A stretch of DNA of 64,000 bases from Diprion similis (lineage: Eukaryota > Arthropoda > Insecta > Hymenoptera > Diprionidae), in NCBI RefSeq assembly GCF_021155765.1, contig NC_060114.1, positions 6,944,001-7,008,000 of the forward strand. The letters are read 5' to 3'. Position numbers and translations under genes: made by a program. Positions 21,501 to 32,590 of the stretch are shown here, in pieces. The notes under the pieces are model-generated. The model did no database searches. It worked only from the letters and a program-made list of their open reading frames with translations, and was not told the origin of the DNA. Position 1 is the stretch's first letter; the number at the start of each line of letters is the position of its first letter.

Positions 21501-24460
21501 CGATCCATCGCAGTAGCATTGTGTGCAGAGGGTCGCAAACTTTCTCCAGTATTCTTTTTACCAGCTGTTTTACGCCTGCGTCGCCGTGGTGGCTGAATCC
21601 GTAAACCGCGGATGCCAGGGCTCCCCCTTTTTGACCCTCACAGGCTTTCACGATGCTTGCAAGCCACTTCAGCGACTCCAATGGCTGATAAGCCCAGAGA
21701 TGGAGGTGCGAAAGCGTCACACTGTCCATTCCCAGTGGACTTTGAGATCTAAAGAGACGAGGAATTCGATTTTGTAATGAGAAGTTGGGAATTAGAGCTG
21801 ATTTTAAGTAGAAGTATATAGCTGAGGAGATGAGTGAATTTGGGAAATATGTATTACGATAACCAATTATTTAATCCGATTAAGGCTTGATTTGTTCAAA
21901 AGGATATTGATCGTGCTATGTTTGCATACTTTTATTTTTTAGAACCAATAAACAGAAAAAATCGTTATTGCCAATAAAATGTCAACCATTTTGCTCAGCA
22001 ACAGGTTTTGCAGTGACAACAATATCTCTAAAACGGCAAGATCAATTTACTTCAAATTTTGAAACAGTATGCTTGGATAGCTTATCCGCCGTAATGAAAA
22101 TAAACTCTGACCTGTTCACCTCCTCCTGCATGATAGCAATAAATCTATAATATTCCGAAAGTTCCTGATGCAGGGCAGCCACAAAGCTATCTGCAACTCG
22201 TCCGGAGCATGCAGCAGACATTCTTTCCAGCCCGCGGCTGACGACGTTGTGAAGATAGCCAAGCGCGCTGAGCCGCAAAACACCCTGTCTGTGCGTTCTG
22301 TTTACTTTTGCTTTCGGGTCTATTTGGAACCCGTAACTCGAGTCGAGTTTCAGAACCTTTCCCTCTATCCCCTGGAACGAGTAAATCAAATCCTGGACCA
22401 ACAGATCTTCGGACACTGACTCCTCGTTGAATATTCTCGCAGGATGCAGAGACGGACCGCGAACTATCGTCTCTGTGCAACTCAGCGGCAGCATCTGTCC
22501 CTGAGAGCACGAAACCTGCGAGGTCTGACCTGATTCGAAACAAAGAATATCAGATAAGCAATGACAAATCTTTGTGGAGGTTTTTAAGTAACTCGGAAAC
22601 GATTAAAAAAAAGAATCGATGCTGTTTTATGATACAGTTTATGATACAAAAATAAGTCTATAATAAACTCGAATCTGTAAAAAAATATATATAAGACAGA
22701 ACTAGGACAAGGCAATTGATTTATTGTAGATTTTGGTCAACTGTTTTTTGATGAAATTATTGTTTTTTTGATTGTTCGATCGATTGGTCTTTCCAATTCA
22801 CCGTTTTTTCAATGAATCCATTAATTGGCCCGGTCTGTTGATCATATTTTCGATTAATCACAGTTTCCAACTTTTCCTTTGGTCAGTTAATTGAGATCAT
22901 GATCCTTTCAATTAACCGTTTCTTCGATTAATTGTTTAACCGGCATTTTCAATTATTCGATTATTCGGCACTTTATTCTTTAGACACTTAATTATTCGTT
23001 TTTTCAATTGTTCCAGTCAATAGACTCTTTCAATTAACTGCTTTCATAATTAATCAATGAAATGCACAGCCCTAAACAAAACATTGATTATAGAAGTTTG
23101 TCTTTCGGGCTTGATATCTTTGCAAAAAAATTTTCACTCTTTTTTGCCAAGTTCAGGGTAATTTTTTCCATATTATTCTTGATTGGAAATTCGTAACGAA
23201 GTTAGAAAGAAGCCGAATTTCCTTTTTTATACAATCATCTACAATGAATTGAAAAATAGTGCGAGTTCTGAAATTCTTTACGCACGGCTGGTAGAAGCGA
23301 CGGGTGAAGTCAGGCCAAGCCTCATATCAGGAAACGAAAAGTGTCTGTCCTTGGTCTGATCAATGGATTGTCCCATGTAAAGCAGAAAAGTCAGGATGCT
23401 GAGTCTGTTCTTCAGCGGCTGTAAAAATGAGGTTGTAAAATGAAGAATTTAGTTGATCTATAAGCAAAATAAACTATAAACAAGCCAAACGCACCCCATC
23501 CTTGAGATCGTTGTGAAGTTTGTCGAACTGAATGGCGTCGCGAACTTGAAGTTTTCCCTTGATCTGTACGGCAATGTTCATTTCATCTTCTCGAAGTGTT
23601 TCTGCACCTGGAGACGAGGAGAGGAGTCCCAACGCAAAACGCACAAAGCGTCTTATAGCCTCTGCAAGTATTAGAACATGCAATTTTTAGTCTAAATTGA
23701 TTGAGGACGCTCTCCTCCGTTCACCTCTGATGTATGGATCCTTAACAGGCATGTTTTAAATTTAACAAGATAATTGTATATGGTCCGAAAATTATTTTGT
23801 TCCTGCATAAAGGTGAGAATAGTAATATCTCAATTTTTCCTTTTATCAAAAAACATTCAAGTCCCCTTTAAGGTGCCCGCTTCCCGGATTTGTTTTCTTC
23901 GATGCCATGGCAACTGCAGGAAAGAAAGATGCATCTGGTATGCAAAAAATCTGGGAAAACTGAAAACTTCGGGGCTATAAAATTAACAATAGCAATTTCT
24001 GATTCTGATCAACCTTGAAAAATAAATCATGGTAATTCTGGGGATAAAAATGTATCTCTGAGTATTTCCGACTGTAAATATGGTTTTAGTCAAGTGAAAA
24101 TATTGCAGTTAAGGTTTGATAATTATCAAAAATAACTACAAAATGATTAAATGAGATTAAAAAGATTCCAGTCGACAATATTTCATGATTTTATAAGTGC
24201 GAATAACGTGTAAAACAAAATGTGGAGATTCTAACAAAGCTGAAATACATATTCAACGAGTTTGGAGACTTTATAACATGTCATTGTGCTTAAAAACGGA
24301 CGTAATAAACGCGTAAAAACGGCTGTGGCGAGTAATTAGCCCGGCCTTAAACCAACCTAACCTAATTTAACCTAACCTAACCTGGTTTTTGATCTCCCCA
24401 AAGAGAAACGACAAGTTTTTGGATCAGATCACTGATTGTTTCAACGTCAGGAACGCTCAT
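18514..24460 (-). CDS. TUBGCP3: Gamma-tubulin complex component 3 (GCP3 / Grip91 family)
   Basis: Core subunit of the gamma-tubulin small and ring complexes that nucleate microtubules at centrosomes. Exons in transcript order: 24,460-24,382; 23,661-23,495; 23,418-23,286; 22,529-22,112; 21,748-21,246; 21,011-20,819; 20,648-20,444; 20,189-19,968; 19,880-19,749; 19,297-19,037; 18,690-18,514. All phases agree, giving about 829 aa against about 900 in human. Family landmarks from memory: LIYSFQGIEGKVLKLDSS and AALHQELSEYYRFIAIM (N-terminal grip region), GELDDSRNEFFIEA and WHEKYQVRDSMVPTFIS, then the C-terminal gamma-tubulin-binding region with GWDVFILDYNVDGPIGT, SLWRAKRMESIL, VHQMQYYFLFEVIECSWDVF and LLSVRLDFNEYYKSRDSRL next to the stop, as in the human protein. 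The start MSVPDVETISDLIQKL aligns with the family N-terminus. The exon 5 donor (21,246, gtacaa) is weak and is the least certain junction. Confidence 0.95.
18748..19002. mobile_element. MITE-like element in GCP3 intron 10
   Basis: About 255 bp bounded by inverted ends: aggggtgtgcgaat (18,748) and atttgcacactcct (18,989-19,002), the second being the reverse complement of aggagtgtgcaaat. The interior is AT-rich, with repeated cgaatattcga-like motifs and no coding capacity. No clear target-site duplication was read. Confidence 0.5.
21890..22105. repeat. Dispersed repeat remnant abutting a GCP3 splice donor
   Basis: The stretch from about 21,965 (ccattttgctcagcaacagg) to 22,096 resembles 39,865-39,970 (ccattttgctcggcgacaag) through several shared blocks, ending in gatagcttatccgcc versus gatagtttatttgcc. 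It stops within about 15 bp of the exon 4 donor at 22,111. A member of an unidentified interspersed family. Confidence 0.55.
22740..23080. repeat. Degenerate AATTAA/CGATTAAT-rich repeat in GCP3 intron 3
   Basis: About 340 bp of loosely repeated motifs (tcaattaaccgtttcttcgattaattg and relatives) ending in gcacagccctaa. No coding potential. It looks like a decayed transposon or low-order tandem repeat. Confidence 0.4.
24352..24385. repeat. TTAGG-type telomere-like repeat at the start of GCP3 intron 1
   Basis: On the plus strand ccaacctaacctaa, a short break, then cctaacctaacctgg; on the minus strand this is GTTAGGTTAGG and so on. The first exon ends AACCAG and the intron donor GTTAGG is the first unit of the repeat. 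TTAGG is the usual arthropod telomere unit; interstitial copies are common in insects. Confidence 0.8.
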
Positions 24461-25620
24461 TTTTATACTCTGTAGTGCAATTGATGCAATTCTATCAGGC
24501 TACGGCTGTTATTGAGATATTAATTATCCTCCTGCACATTCGATCCCGAGAGTGAGTGACCATAGAATGAAAGTGACAGTTAAGCAATTAACTGTTTACA
24601 GACCTGAAGTTAGCCTACGCTCAGTGTTGCCAACTTCGATTTTTTAACGCTACAAATCGATGGCCAATAATCGATGTTTTGAGTATGTGTCACTGATAGA
24701 TTCTAACATGTTCGATATCCCTAGGAATTTTACGACCCCCGGTGTTGAATGAGCACCGCTTGTACTCACGAAATTCCTAGAAACGCTAGAAATGTTGAAT
24801 TTTGAGTGAATCACTACATCTCTCACCGAAAACATTGATTCATTTTAAGGCCCCGCTGACCTGGCATGTCATATAATTATATTTCTAGCCATTAGAAGCG
24901 AGGAAATTGGGTGAAACGCCATTACGAATCCTGCAAGAACGGAAGCACGAATCTTACTCTGAAAATTTTTAAATTGAAGCTTGAATAAAAGTGTACGTGG
25001 CTAACTGAGTCACTGGTCATGCAAATCGCTGATAATGTTTGTAATAAAGAATAATGAAGTGAATAAAATCACGCCACAACAAACATGGCCGATCGGAGCT
25101 ACCGCATGTTGAATATTCACTGATTGCACTGTTTCAGAATTTCTTTCACTCTCGCCAGACAGTTAGCCACGTACAAAAGCACTCACTTTATTCGGGAAAA
25201 CTTATACTATCAGTTATTTTTTTGTAAATATGGCACGATTCGTAACGGCGATTTTCATGTGATAGCAGCCCGTTCATGGCCCACAAGAAGTATGTCTCGA
25301 TCTGTAACTGATATCATTGGTTGGATCTAACAGAACAAGCCAATGAAATCAGCGGTGTTATTTCACCGTTTAATATTCAGACGCGCTGCACGTACTTATG
25401 ACGTCACGATTTGATATTTTCAAGTCAGTTCAGCGGCGCCTTAAATTAACCGACAAAATTTTTCCACCAAAAACCTTCAAAAACTACCAGATCCAACGGA
25501 AATATCATCAAGTTGGCAATGCTGGAATCATTTCACATGTTCCAGTCCCTCCATCGGTAAAGTATCCCATATCCGAAAAACTAGATCGAAGGCGTCTGTA
25601 ACGTTATTATTTTGTCTCTG
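24461..25620. other. Divergent intergenic region, GCP3 side
   Basis: Space between the GCP3 start (24,460) and the RRM2 promoter. It contains small inverted repeats (ctaggaattt at 24,721 with aaattcctag at 24,770) and a larger foldback element (24,905-25,270). An open stretch at 25,398-25,601 (67 codons from ATG) is not recognised. The GCP3 promoter must lie here, but no clear core element was seen. Confidence 0.5.
24905..25270. mobile_element. Foldback (inverted-repeat) element
   Basis: The left arm (about 24,912-25,008) reads gaaacgccattacgaatcctgc through gaataaaagtgtacgtggct. The right arm (about 25,155-25,260) is its approximate reverse complement: agttagccacgtacaaaagc, actttattcg, then cacgattcgtaacggcgatttt. 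The arms are imperfect, with small indels. No coding capacity; probably a non-autonomous DNA element. Confidence 0.5.
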
Positions 25621-25956
25621 TTTGGCGGGAAATATTGCGCGCGAGGAACAAGAAATAGCGCGGGAAACGACCGAGACAAAATACGATGATCTTTTATTAT
25701 CGAACCGATCCGCAACCGAGGAAACGATTTTTTCCCGCCACGTGATTGCCAAAGAAATCAGAATAAACCGGTTAATCAACGTGTGAGTAAAATTTGGCGG
25801 CAACACCGTGATTTTCGATTGGCTATAGCAGTCACGTGACAGATTGTGGTAGCGAATCGGCCAATCACAGAAGCCAGAGGCGGAGCCTCGATGACTGGGA
25901 ATTCCGCAGCTCCGAATCCTGTGTCAACTCGTCGTCAGAAGGTGATTAAGTATAAA
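25621..25956 (+). promoter_or_regulatory. RRM2 promoter with E2F, CCAAT and E-box motifs
   Basis: Upstream of the RRM2 ATG (25,995) lie four E2F-like sites: tttggcgggaaa (25,621-25,632), gcgcgggaaa (25,658-25,667), tttcccgcc (25,731-25,739, overlapping CACGTG at 25,739-25,744) and tttggcggc (25,793-25,801). CCAAT boxes occur as gattggc (25,817) and ccaat (25,861), with a second CACGTG at 25,833-25,838 and tataaa at 25,951-25,956. E2F control of ribonucleotide reductase at G1/S is well known, so the grouping is coherent. Binding is inferred from motifs only. Confidence 0.65.
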
Positions 25957-25994
25957 CGAACAAGGAACCCGATTAAAATTTGACTGCAATCATC

Positions 25995-28900
25995 ATGCCA
26001 CTCCAAGTTTCGCAGAAAGAGAATGTTTCCCGCAAATTGGAAAGCCTAAAAATCAAGGAAAACGTAAGTCTGAATCTATTTGTTGTCAGAAATGATATTT
26101 AATTTCTGTTTCAAACTCACGCTTACAGCTGAGTTTTTCTCGTCCAGTAGCCTTTTGCAGCTGCGCGTGACGTGCGATAGGCGTTTTAACGTGTGTGTCA
26201 ATTCCACAATTCACACAGTCACACACGTACATGGTTTTAGTTTCTTGACGCGAGTTTATGCTCTAATCGCAAACTGCGCCACGACCTTAAAACGCGTACA
26301 ATGCACTTAAATTCGCCAAAGCTGGCTCTAAGTCTTGTTTTTCGTCTCGCATATTCTACTTCGTAAAACGTCGTCATGCTATCATCAGCCGCTAATTTCA
26401 CGGCGAAATCAGGAATCCTGGTTTCCACGTTAACTGAGGAAATTCATGTCTGTGCAAATGCCGACGAGGACCTCAGGTTATCGGTCACTTTTCTTCTATT
26501 GGTCGCGCTCTCTATCACAATTTTTTACTACGCTGCCAAGCGCAGCTTCCTCGGTGTCTCCATTCACCGCAAGTCGCCTATTTTTGCCTGCTCCGTTCAT
26601 CGTGATAATGGCAATTGTTCTGTCGTACGTATCTACACATGTTGATGCGAGAGGTTGTTGACTTTAGGGAGCCCTGAATACATGTAAATTGAAGAAACTA
26701 AACAATGACTCAAATGTTTCTTGAAATTACAAGGAATCTGTTGGGATAATTGAAGTCATGTCTGAATAACTTGAAATCTTTTGCAATAACATGATATCGC
26801 TAGAGAATTCACCTGGCAACAAACTCTAGAAATTGTAGCACTTGCGATAAACTAAAAATTATTTCAATTGACTAACATCGATGCCCAGTCTTTTGATTGA
26901 TTTCTATTTTAAGTGATTTGTTGCGATTCTCTGTCAACTTATTTAATCTGAAAACCATTGGGAATTGCTTGGTAAACTGGAAATGAATTACAATGAGATG
27001 ATATGGTAGAAATCGGTGTTGATGAATTTAAGTAATTTACTTTGAAAAGTCATAAACTTGATAACACTTAAAAAATACTGTATAGCAGAGGAACTTGAAT
27101 GACTTGAAATATTGTTTGAAATTATAGGAAATTGGACAACATCATTGACAAAGTGTCCAATCATTTGAAGTTACAAGATAGCATTGAAGTAATCGTGCAG
27201 AGAGTGTTTGAAATCATTATGAAAATCGTTGTTTGTATAAGAATGATTTATAGACAAAATACAAACAAATAAATTTATCCAAGCTTTTGGTTCATTGTGT
27301 ATGGAATTCTTTGAGATTTATTTAATAATTCGATTCTATATACAGAACTCAAATTTCTAAAGGTCTATTCCATTTAACTGTATTTTATCTGATGGAAATA
27401 AGTTGTCCTGATCGTTTAAATTACCTGAATAAAAAAAATCGTCACATTTTATCCTGAAAATGAGGAGAGACTTTGCAAAAGTATTTTGCATTGTTCTGTT
27501 GATTAATTTTACTGTACACAGTCTGTATAAATGACAAAATAATTCAAAGGACTAGGCAACGAATCCAAGGAATTAGAAAATACAAATAGATTGAAGATTT
27601 TCTTTCTACTTACTTTTCAGGTTTCCCCAAAGAAGCTTTGCGTCTCTCCAAACTTCCAACAGAATGCCAATGGAAAACCTGGAATACAGGATGTAAGGAA
27701 TTAGTTTGATCAGAATTAAGCATTTATAGTACAAAAAAATAAATGAGTAAATGAGAAAATGTCAATTTTCTTTTTAATAAACAAGTGATTCACTTTCAGG
27801 CTGACAAATCTAAGGCAGTGAAGAAAATCGACCTCAAGGAAAATACCTTCAATCCAGAACTGGAACCTCTGCTTAGAGATAATCCTCAGAGATTCGTCAT
27901 ATTCCCGATCCAATGGCCGGACATTTGGAAAATGTATAAGAAGGCAGAAGCATCCTTTTGGACAGTCGAAGAAGTCGATTTATCCAAGGTAGTTAAGCAT
28001 TCGATAAATGTGATATATTTTTTAACTTGTGCTTCACTTTATTGCTCTAACTGACGTTTAAATGAATATCTGATCCAAATAATTATTTCCCCGTATACAA
28101 AGCAAATTTGATAAGCTGTCGAAGAATTTTCTTTCAATAATCACATTGACTGTATCAAGATTGTCGTACTGAAGAAGATCAACTTCTAAAAGAGATTTAT
28201 GAAAAACTTCAACTCAAATACTTTCAGGATATGTCGGACTGGAAGGATCTGAAGGACAGCGAGCGTCATTTCATATCTCACGTCCTGGCATTTTTCGCAG
28301 CATCGGATGGAATCGTTAACGAAAATCTGGTGGAGCGTTTCAGTCAGGAAGTGACAGTAACGGAAGCCAGATGCTTTTACGGCTTTCAAATAGCCATGGA
28401 AAATGTTCACTCGGAAATGTACTCGCTGCTCATCGACACTTACGTCAGTGACGCAAAGCAGAGGTGGGAAAAATGAAAAATAATTCTAGTTAGGAAAAGT
28501 TGGGAGTAAAAAAAACAACTTAAACAATTTTCAACGAGGAAAATGAGCCCCAAAGCATGCGAATCGGATTAAAAACAGTAGAGTTTAATCATTTTGAATA
28601 TGTTTCTGATCATTAAATCTTCTCTCAAATTGTCGATATCTTAGCTTGCGTTTCTCGAATTTTCTCAGAATCATTTGTATTACCTGACAGAGATGTTTTT
28701 CGATTTGTGTTGCAAATCATAAGTGTAAATAACACTGCTGGATATTTTTTTTTTACGGTTTTTCCCTTTCCTAATGTTTGATTTAGTCGTTACAGCCCAT
28801 TTATCCTGAGATAAAAGTTCCTTCTGAAATTTTCACACCCAAAATACTTGAATTTTTCAGAAACTTCCTATTCAACGCCATTGAAAACCTTCCCTGTGTC

Positions 28901-29851
28901 GCTAAGAAGGCGAACTGGGCGCTGAACTGGATAAACAACGACAGTGCGAACTTTGGCGAGCGAGTCGTGGCCTTCGCAGCGGTCGAAGGGATCTTCTTCA
29001 GCGGAAGTTTCGCCTCCATATTCTGGCTCAAAAAGCGTGGATTGATGCCAGGTCTGACCTTCAGCAACGAGCTCATCTCCAGGGACGAGGTCAGTCGCAG
29101 TTGATCGGCATTTTCTTAGAATTCTGGAGATCGAATCCGTCTGTGGAACATCCGTCTCAATCCCCTCCATCTTCGTTTTTTTTCCAGGGATTGCACTGCG
29201 ACTTTGCTTGTCTTATGTTCAAACACATCGTCCAAAAACCATCTCAACAACGAGTCACCTCCATCATTAGAGACGCCGTTGTTATCGAACAGGAATTCTT
29301 GACAGACGCTCTTCCCGTTGCTATGCTAGGAATGAACTGCGAGCTCATGTGTCGCTACATCGAATTCGTAGCTGACAGACTCCTCGTCGAACTCGGCTGC
29401 CCAAAGGTAAAAGAGAATTCATCATTCGTTTTCAATTTTTTATCGTACAAGTTTTTTCACTTACCTACCCTAACTATTTTTAAATAGTTTTCATTTTCAG
29501 TAAGTTTATGATCACTAGTGTTGCCACTTCTTGTAAATTCGAAGTAAATTCCTGTCCAATTTCGATTATTCGAATCGATTAACCATTTTTTCACCTTTTA
29601 GATCAATCATTTATCATTTAAGTCATTGTTTTACGAAACTTGATCATTTGAAATGGTTTTGTTTTTCACGAAATGTACGTAATATTGAATATTCGCAGAT
29701 ATACAACTCCGAGAATCCGTTCGATTTCATGGAAAACATATCGCTAGAAGGAAAGACTAATTTCTTTGAGAAGAAGGTAGGAGAGTACCAAAAATGGGGT
29801 GTAATGAGAGAGAAAAACGAGAGTGAGTTCACAATAGATGCAGATTTCTAA
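25995..29851 (+). CDS. RRM2: Ribonucleoside-diphosphate reductase small subunit (R2)
   Basis: Makes the diiron-tyrosyl radical used by the large subunit to reduce NDPs to dNDPs; cytosolic, S-phase dNTP supply. Exons: 25,995-26,063; 27,621-27,692; 27,800-27,988; 28,228-28,463; 28,861-29,089; 29,188-29,406; 29,699-29,851; all junctions GT-AG with matching phases, 388 aa (human 389). Ligands by family position: Asp137 (ASDGIV), Glu168 and His171 ([10 protein letters not shown]), Glu231 (AAVEGIFF), Glu265 and His268 (DEGLHC); radical Tyr175 in SEMYSLL. The C-terminus FTIDADF is the tail that docks on the large subunit. The variable N-terminus has two KEN tripeptides (8-10, 21-23) and an SPKK site (25-28). 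Codes for a complete, apparently functional enzyme. Confidence 0.98.
28480..28790. repeat. Dispersed repeat copy in RRM2 intron 4
   Basis: The block gtcgatatcttagcttgcg (from about 28,632) and following sequence resemble 42,519-42,620 in an mxt intron (gtcaatatcttagcttg). The ends look like loose inverted repeats (gttaggaaaagttgg near 28,491 and cctttcctaatg near 28,766). Unidentified non-coding element. Confidence 0.45.
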
Positions 29852-32259
29852 AGAAAAGGAAAAATTAACACCGTTAAAACGAAAAATTAGAGTGAAGATG
29901 AATCATTTTATACTTAATTTCTGTAAGCAGCAAGTTCTGCGTCCATAAATTTTCTCACATTGAATTACAAAACGAATGTGTAAAACAATATGTCAAGAAA
30001 TCAACTCAGTCATACTTCTCTCTGAAGATTTATTGATAACAACTAACTGAATTAAAAAAATAATGATGTAGAATAGAAGATTAGGGATCTTGTACACTTT
30101 TGTAAATCTTGTAAAAAGAATACTAGTTACACGCAATATTCGACTTATTTACATTTAGAATATAATTATTTTCCAATTCGGAAATCGGGGGAAAAATCGA
30201 TGAAAGTAAAATTCGGCAATTGAATAGAAATAAATTTTCCTTTATACCCCGTTACTTAATTTATCGAATATAGTTTAAAATCAAGGCTTTAATTATAGTC
30301 AAGTATTTAGTATGTTTTGAAATATTATCAGACGCACGTTTCTTAAGACGAATGATTATTTGTGCACGTTTTCTCTTTCCATGTTTTTGTTTTTCATATA
30401 TAAATTTGACTCCATTCAATTACAATAAGTGGATACTACATCACAATTGACTAGATATTTCCGTTGACACGTAAAATTAAACGAGTATGATAAAAACTGG
30501 TTTTTTGTACTATTTTTGTCTTTTTTTTCTTGACTGCGAAGACGCGAAACTTTCAATAGCATTTGCTGCATTTATTTGTTTGCTGTTTTTTTTTTTTTTT
30601 ACGTGTATTTTACTTTTTCACGCCGTACAATTATTTGAATAACGTCAGTATTTTTCAGGACTAAGATATATAAGTTAATAAGTTAAATACTATTACCATT
30701 ACCTGTACATATACAATACTATAAACACATGTAATATTATTAATTAGTTACTTAAAAATATAATAAAATGTAACTTGATAACAAATTACCTTCGTGTGTT
30801 TAGAATTTTTTCCCCTCTCTCCCTCTCCGATAATGACTAAAATCAAATTTTATGCAGCCATATTTCGAAGAACGAAAGTTTATGTAAAATACGAAAATGA
30901 TCGCGTTGCATCTTTGCATGAAGCAAAAAGCAACTATTAAAAATAATTGTTGAATAACCTGAGCAAAGAAAGATAGAAATCGGAAAAATTACACGTAATA
31001 TCGTGTTGAGCGTGTTTAAAATTTATTGAGGGTAAAGTAATGAAAAAAAAAAAAAAAAAAATTACATGTATACTGTTGCAATCACAATAAATATATGTAT
31101 GTACATAATATAATAATATCCATTACATATGAAATTTATTGTTATTCATTATTGCATGTGTATTTCTTTAGTTAGTAGTGACTATTATTTATAATATCAT
31201 ATATACTGTTATATTATATCAAGGCAATAAATTATTTAATTAGTCAAATATATTTTTCACGTACGCGGTTACGACGATTCGTAATTTACAATTATTATTA
31301 TTATTAATATTAATAATAATAATAACTTTCATACATTTCGAACCCTTTAAAAACAATTTAACAGATCGTAGAGAGATTGTAGGCTTATCGTTTTCGTATT
31401 CGTTTTTTTTTCGAGTTTTAGTTATTGTATATAATATATAAATATTAATAATCTATACATTTGCATCCCCCGATGGGCGAAGAAAAAAAAAAAGGGAAAC
31501 CAAATAAATAAATACTTAAATATATTGATTTGTTTATTTTATATACCTAACCAGCTTTTCTCTAGATTATTATTTATTTATTGGTAACAACCTGCCGGTT
31601 AAAACACAGAGCAAATAATGTAATATATAGTTAGAAGTCTTGGAAGAAATTATTCAATGTTTTAGGTGATTCTCTAAATATTGCTAAGAAAAAGAACGAG
31701 TGAATAAATTGAACAAATAAAATTGGTAAAAAAAAAAAAAAAAAAAAAAAAAACAACAACAGGAACCAAAATATAAAGTGAATGCGCAATCTGCAAAATT
31801 AATTTACATATCGTAAATAAGAATATCTTTACTTCATCTCTCGCCCCCTCAAAAGAAAAAAATTAATAAAATAAACTTTTTGACCTACTGGAAATTTTTT
31901 TTTTTTCTTTCATTTTTTTTCTCTAAAGCATAATTGTAGCTAATTAGTTTCAATGATTATTGATAGAGAAAAAAAAAAAAACTAGAACAAAAATTCCCTT
32001 CTCGAATTTTGGTTTTTCTTCGGATCACCTCGATATTGAAATACTATATTGTAACACAAGGAGGCAAACTCGGTCTTCTCTGGCCGAGCGTAAGTTTGCA
32101 ATACGAATCTGAATATTACAAATACGCGAGGCGAAAAAACCGTTGCTTTCTTGTTGCACACGATTCTTTATACAACAAGAGTATGTTATGCGTTTTTTCA
32201 CAAAGCACAAAATTGAGGTTAGGGTCGCATATCGTTAGATATGTTGCGACAGCGGATAC

Positions 32260-32313
32260 GCGCACTGCGCAGTAAGGAGTAAAAGTGGTCTTTTCTGCAC
32301 TCGGCGCATGCGC
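32260..32313. promoter_or_regulatory. Pair of NRF1/EWG-like palindromic sites
   Basis: gcgcactgcgca (32,260-32,271) and gcgcatgcgc (32,304-32,313) match the GCGCAnGCGC consensus bound by NRF1 and its insect homologue EWG. Such pairs normally mark promoters, yet no gene start is recognised nearby. Confidence 0.4.
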
Positions 32314-32429
32314 ATTCGCAAATTCACTCTACGGTTATAAAAACCTATAAGTCTATGCATAAAAACGAGTACCTCATATACGGAAAAAACGTATGAAAAA
32401 ACGCTCAAGTCATGCTCGCGTTATATAAC

Positions 32430-32590
32430 AGTAAATTTCTTAACGAGCATCGATACGGTTTTTTGACGAGACGTGAGATGTAACTGTAACACGCGAGTCA
32501 AAAAACCTTATCCGTACGAGTTTCGACGCGTAATTTTCAGCACGAGAGCAAAGAAAACGCGATTTTGAGGTTATAGTGCTGAAAATTCAT
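32430..32590. repeat. Cluster of short perfect inverted repeats
   Basis: Two stem-forming pairs lie side by side: ggttttttgac (32,457-32,467) with gtcaaaaaacc (32,497-32,507), and aattttcagcac (32,532-32,543) with gtgctgaaaatt (32,576-32,587). A weaker pair, tgctcgcgtta / taacgagca, lies just upstream. Possible relics of foldback elements. Confidence 0.5.

Noticed and set aside
25398-25601. 67-codon open frame (MTSRFDIFKSVQRRLKLTDK) upstream of RRM2
   Set aside because: Starts with ATG and looks moderately protein-like, but no family was recognised and no supporting exon was found; it also overlaps the RRM2 promoter approach.
26376-26661. Overlapping open frames with a hydrophobic segment in RRM2 intron 1
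   Set aside because: Inside an intron, two overlapping frames, no recognised family or splice signals.
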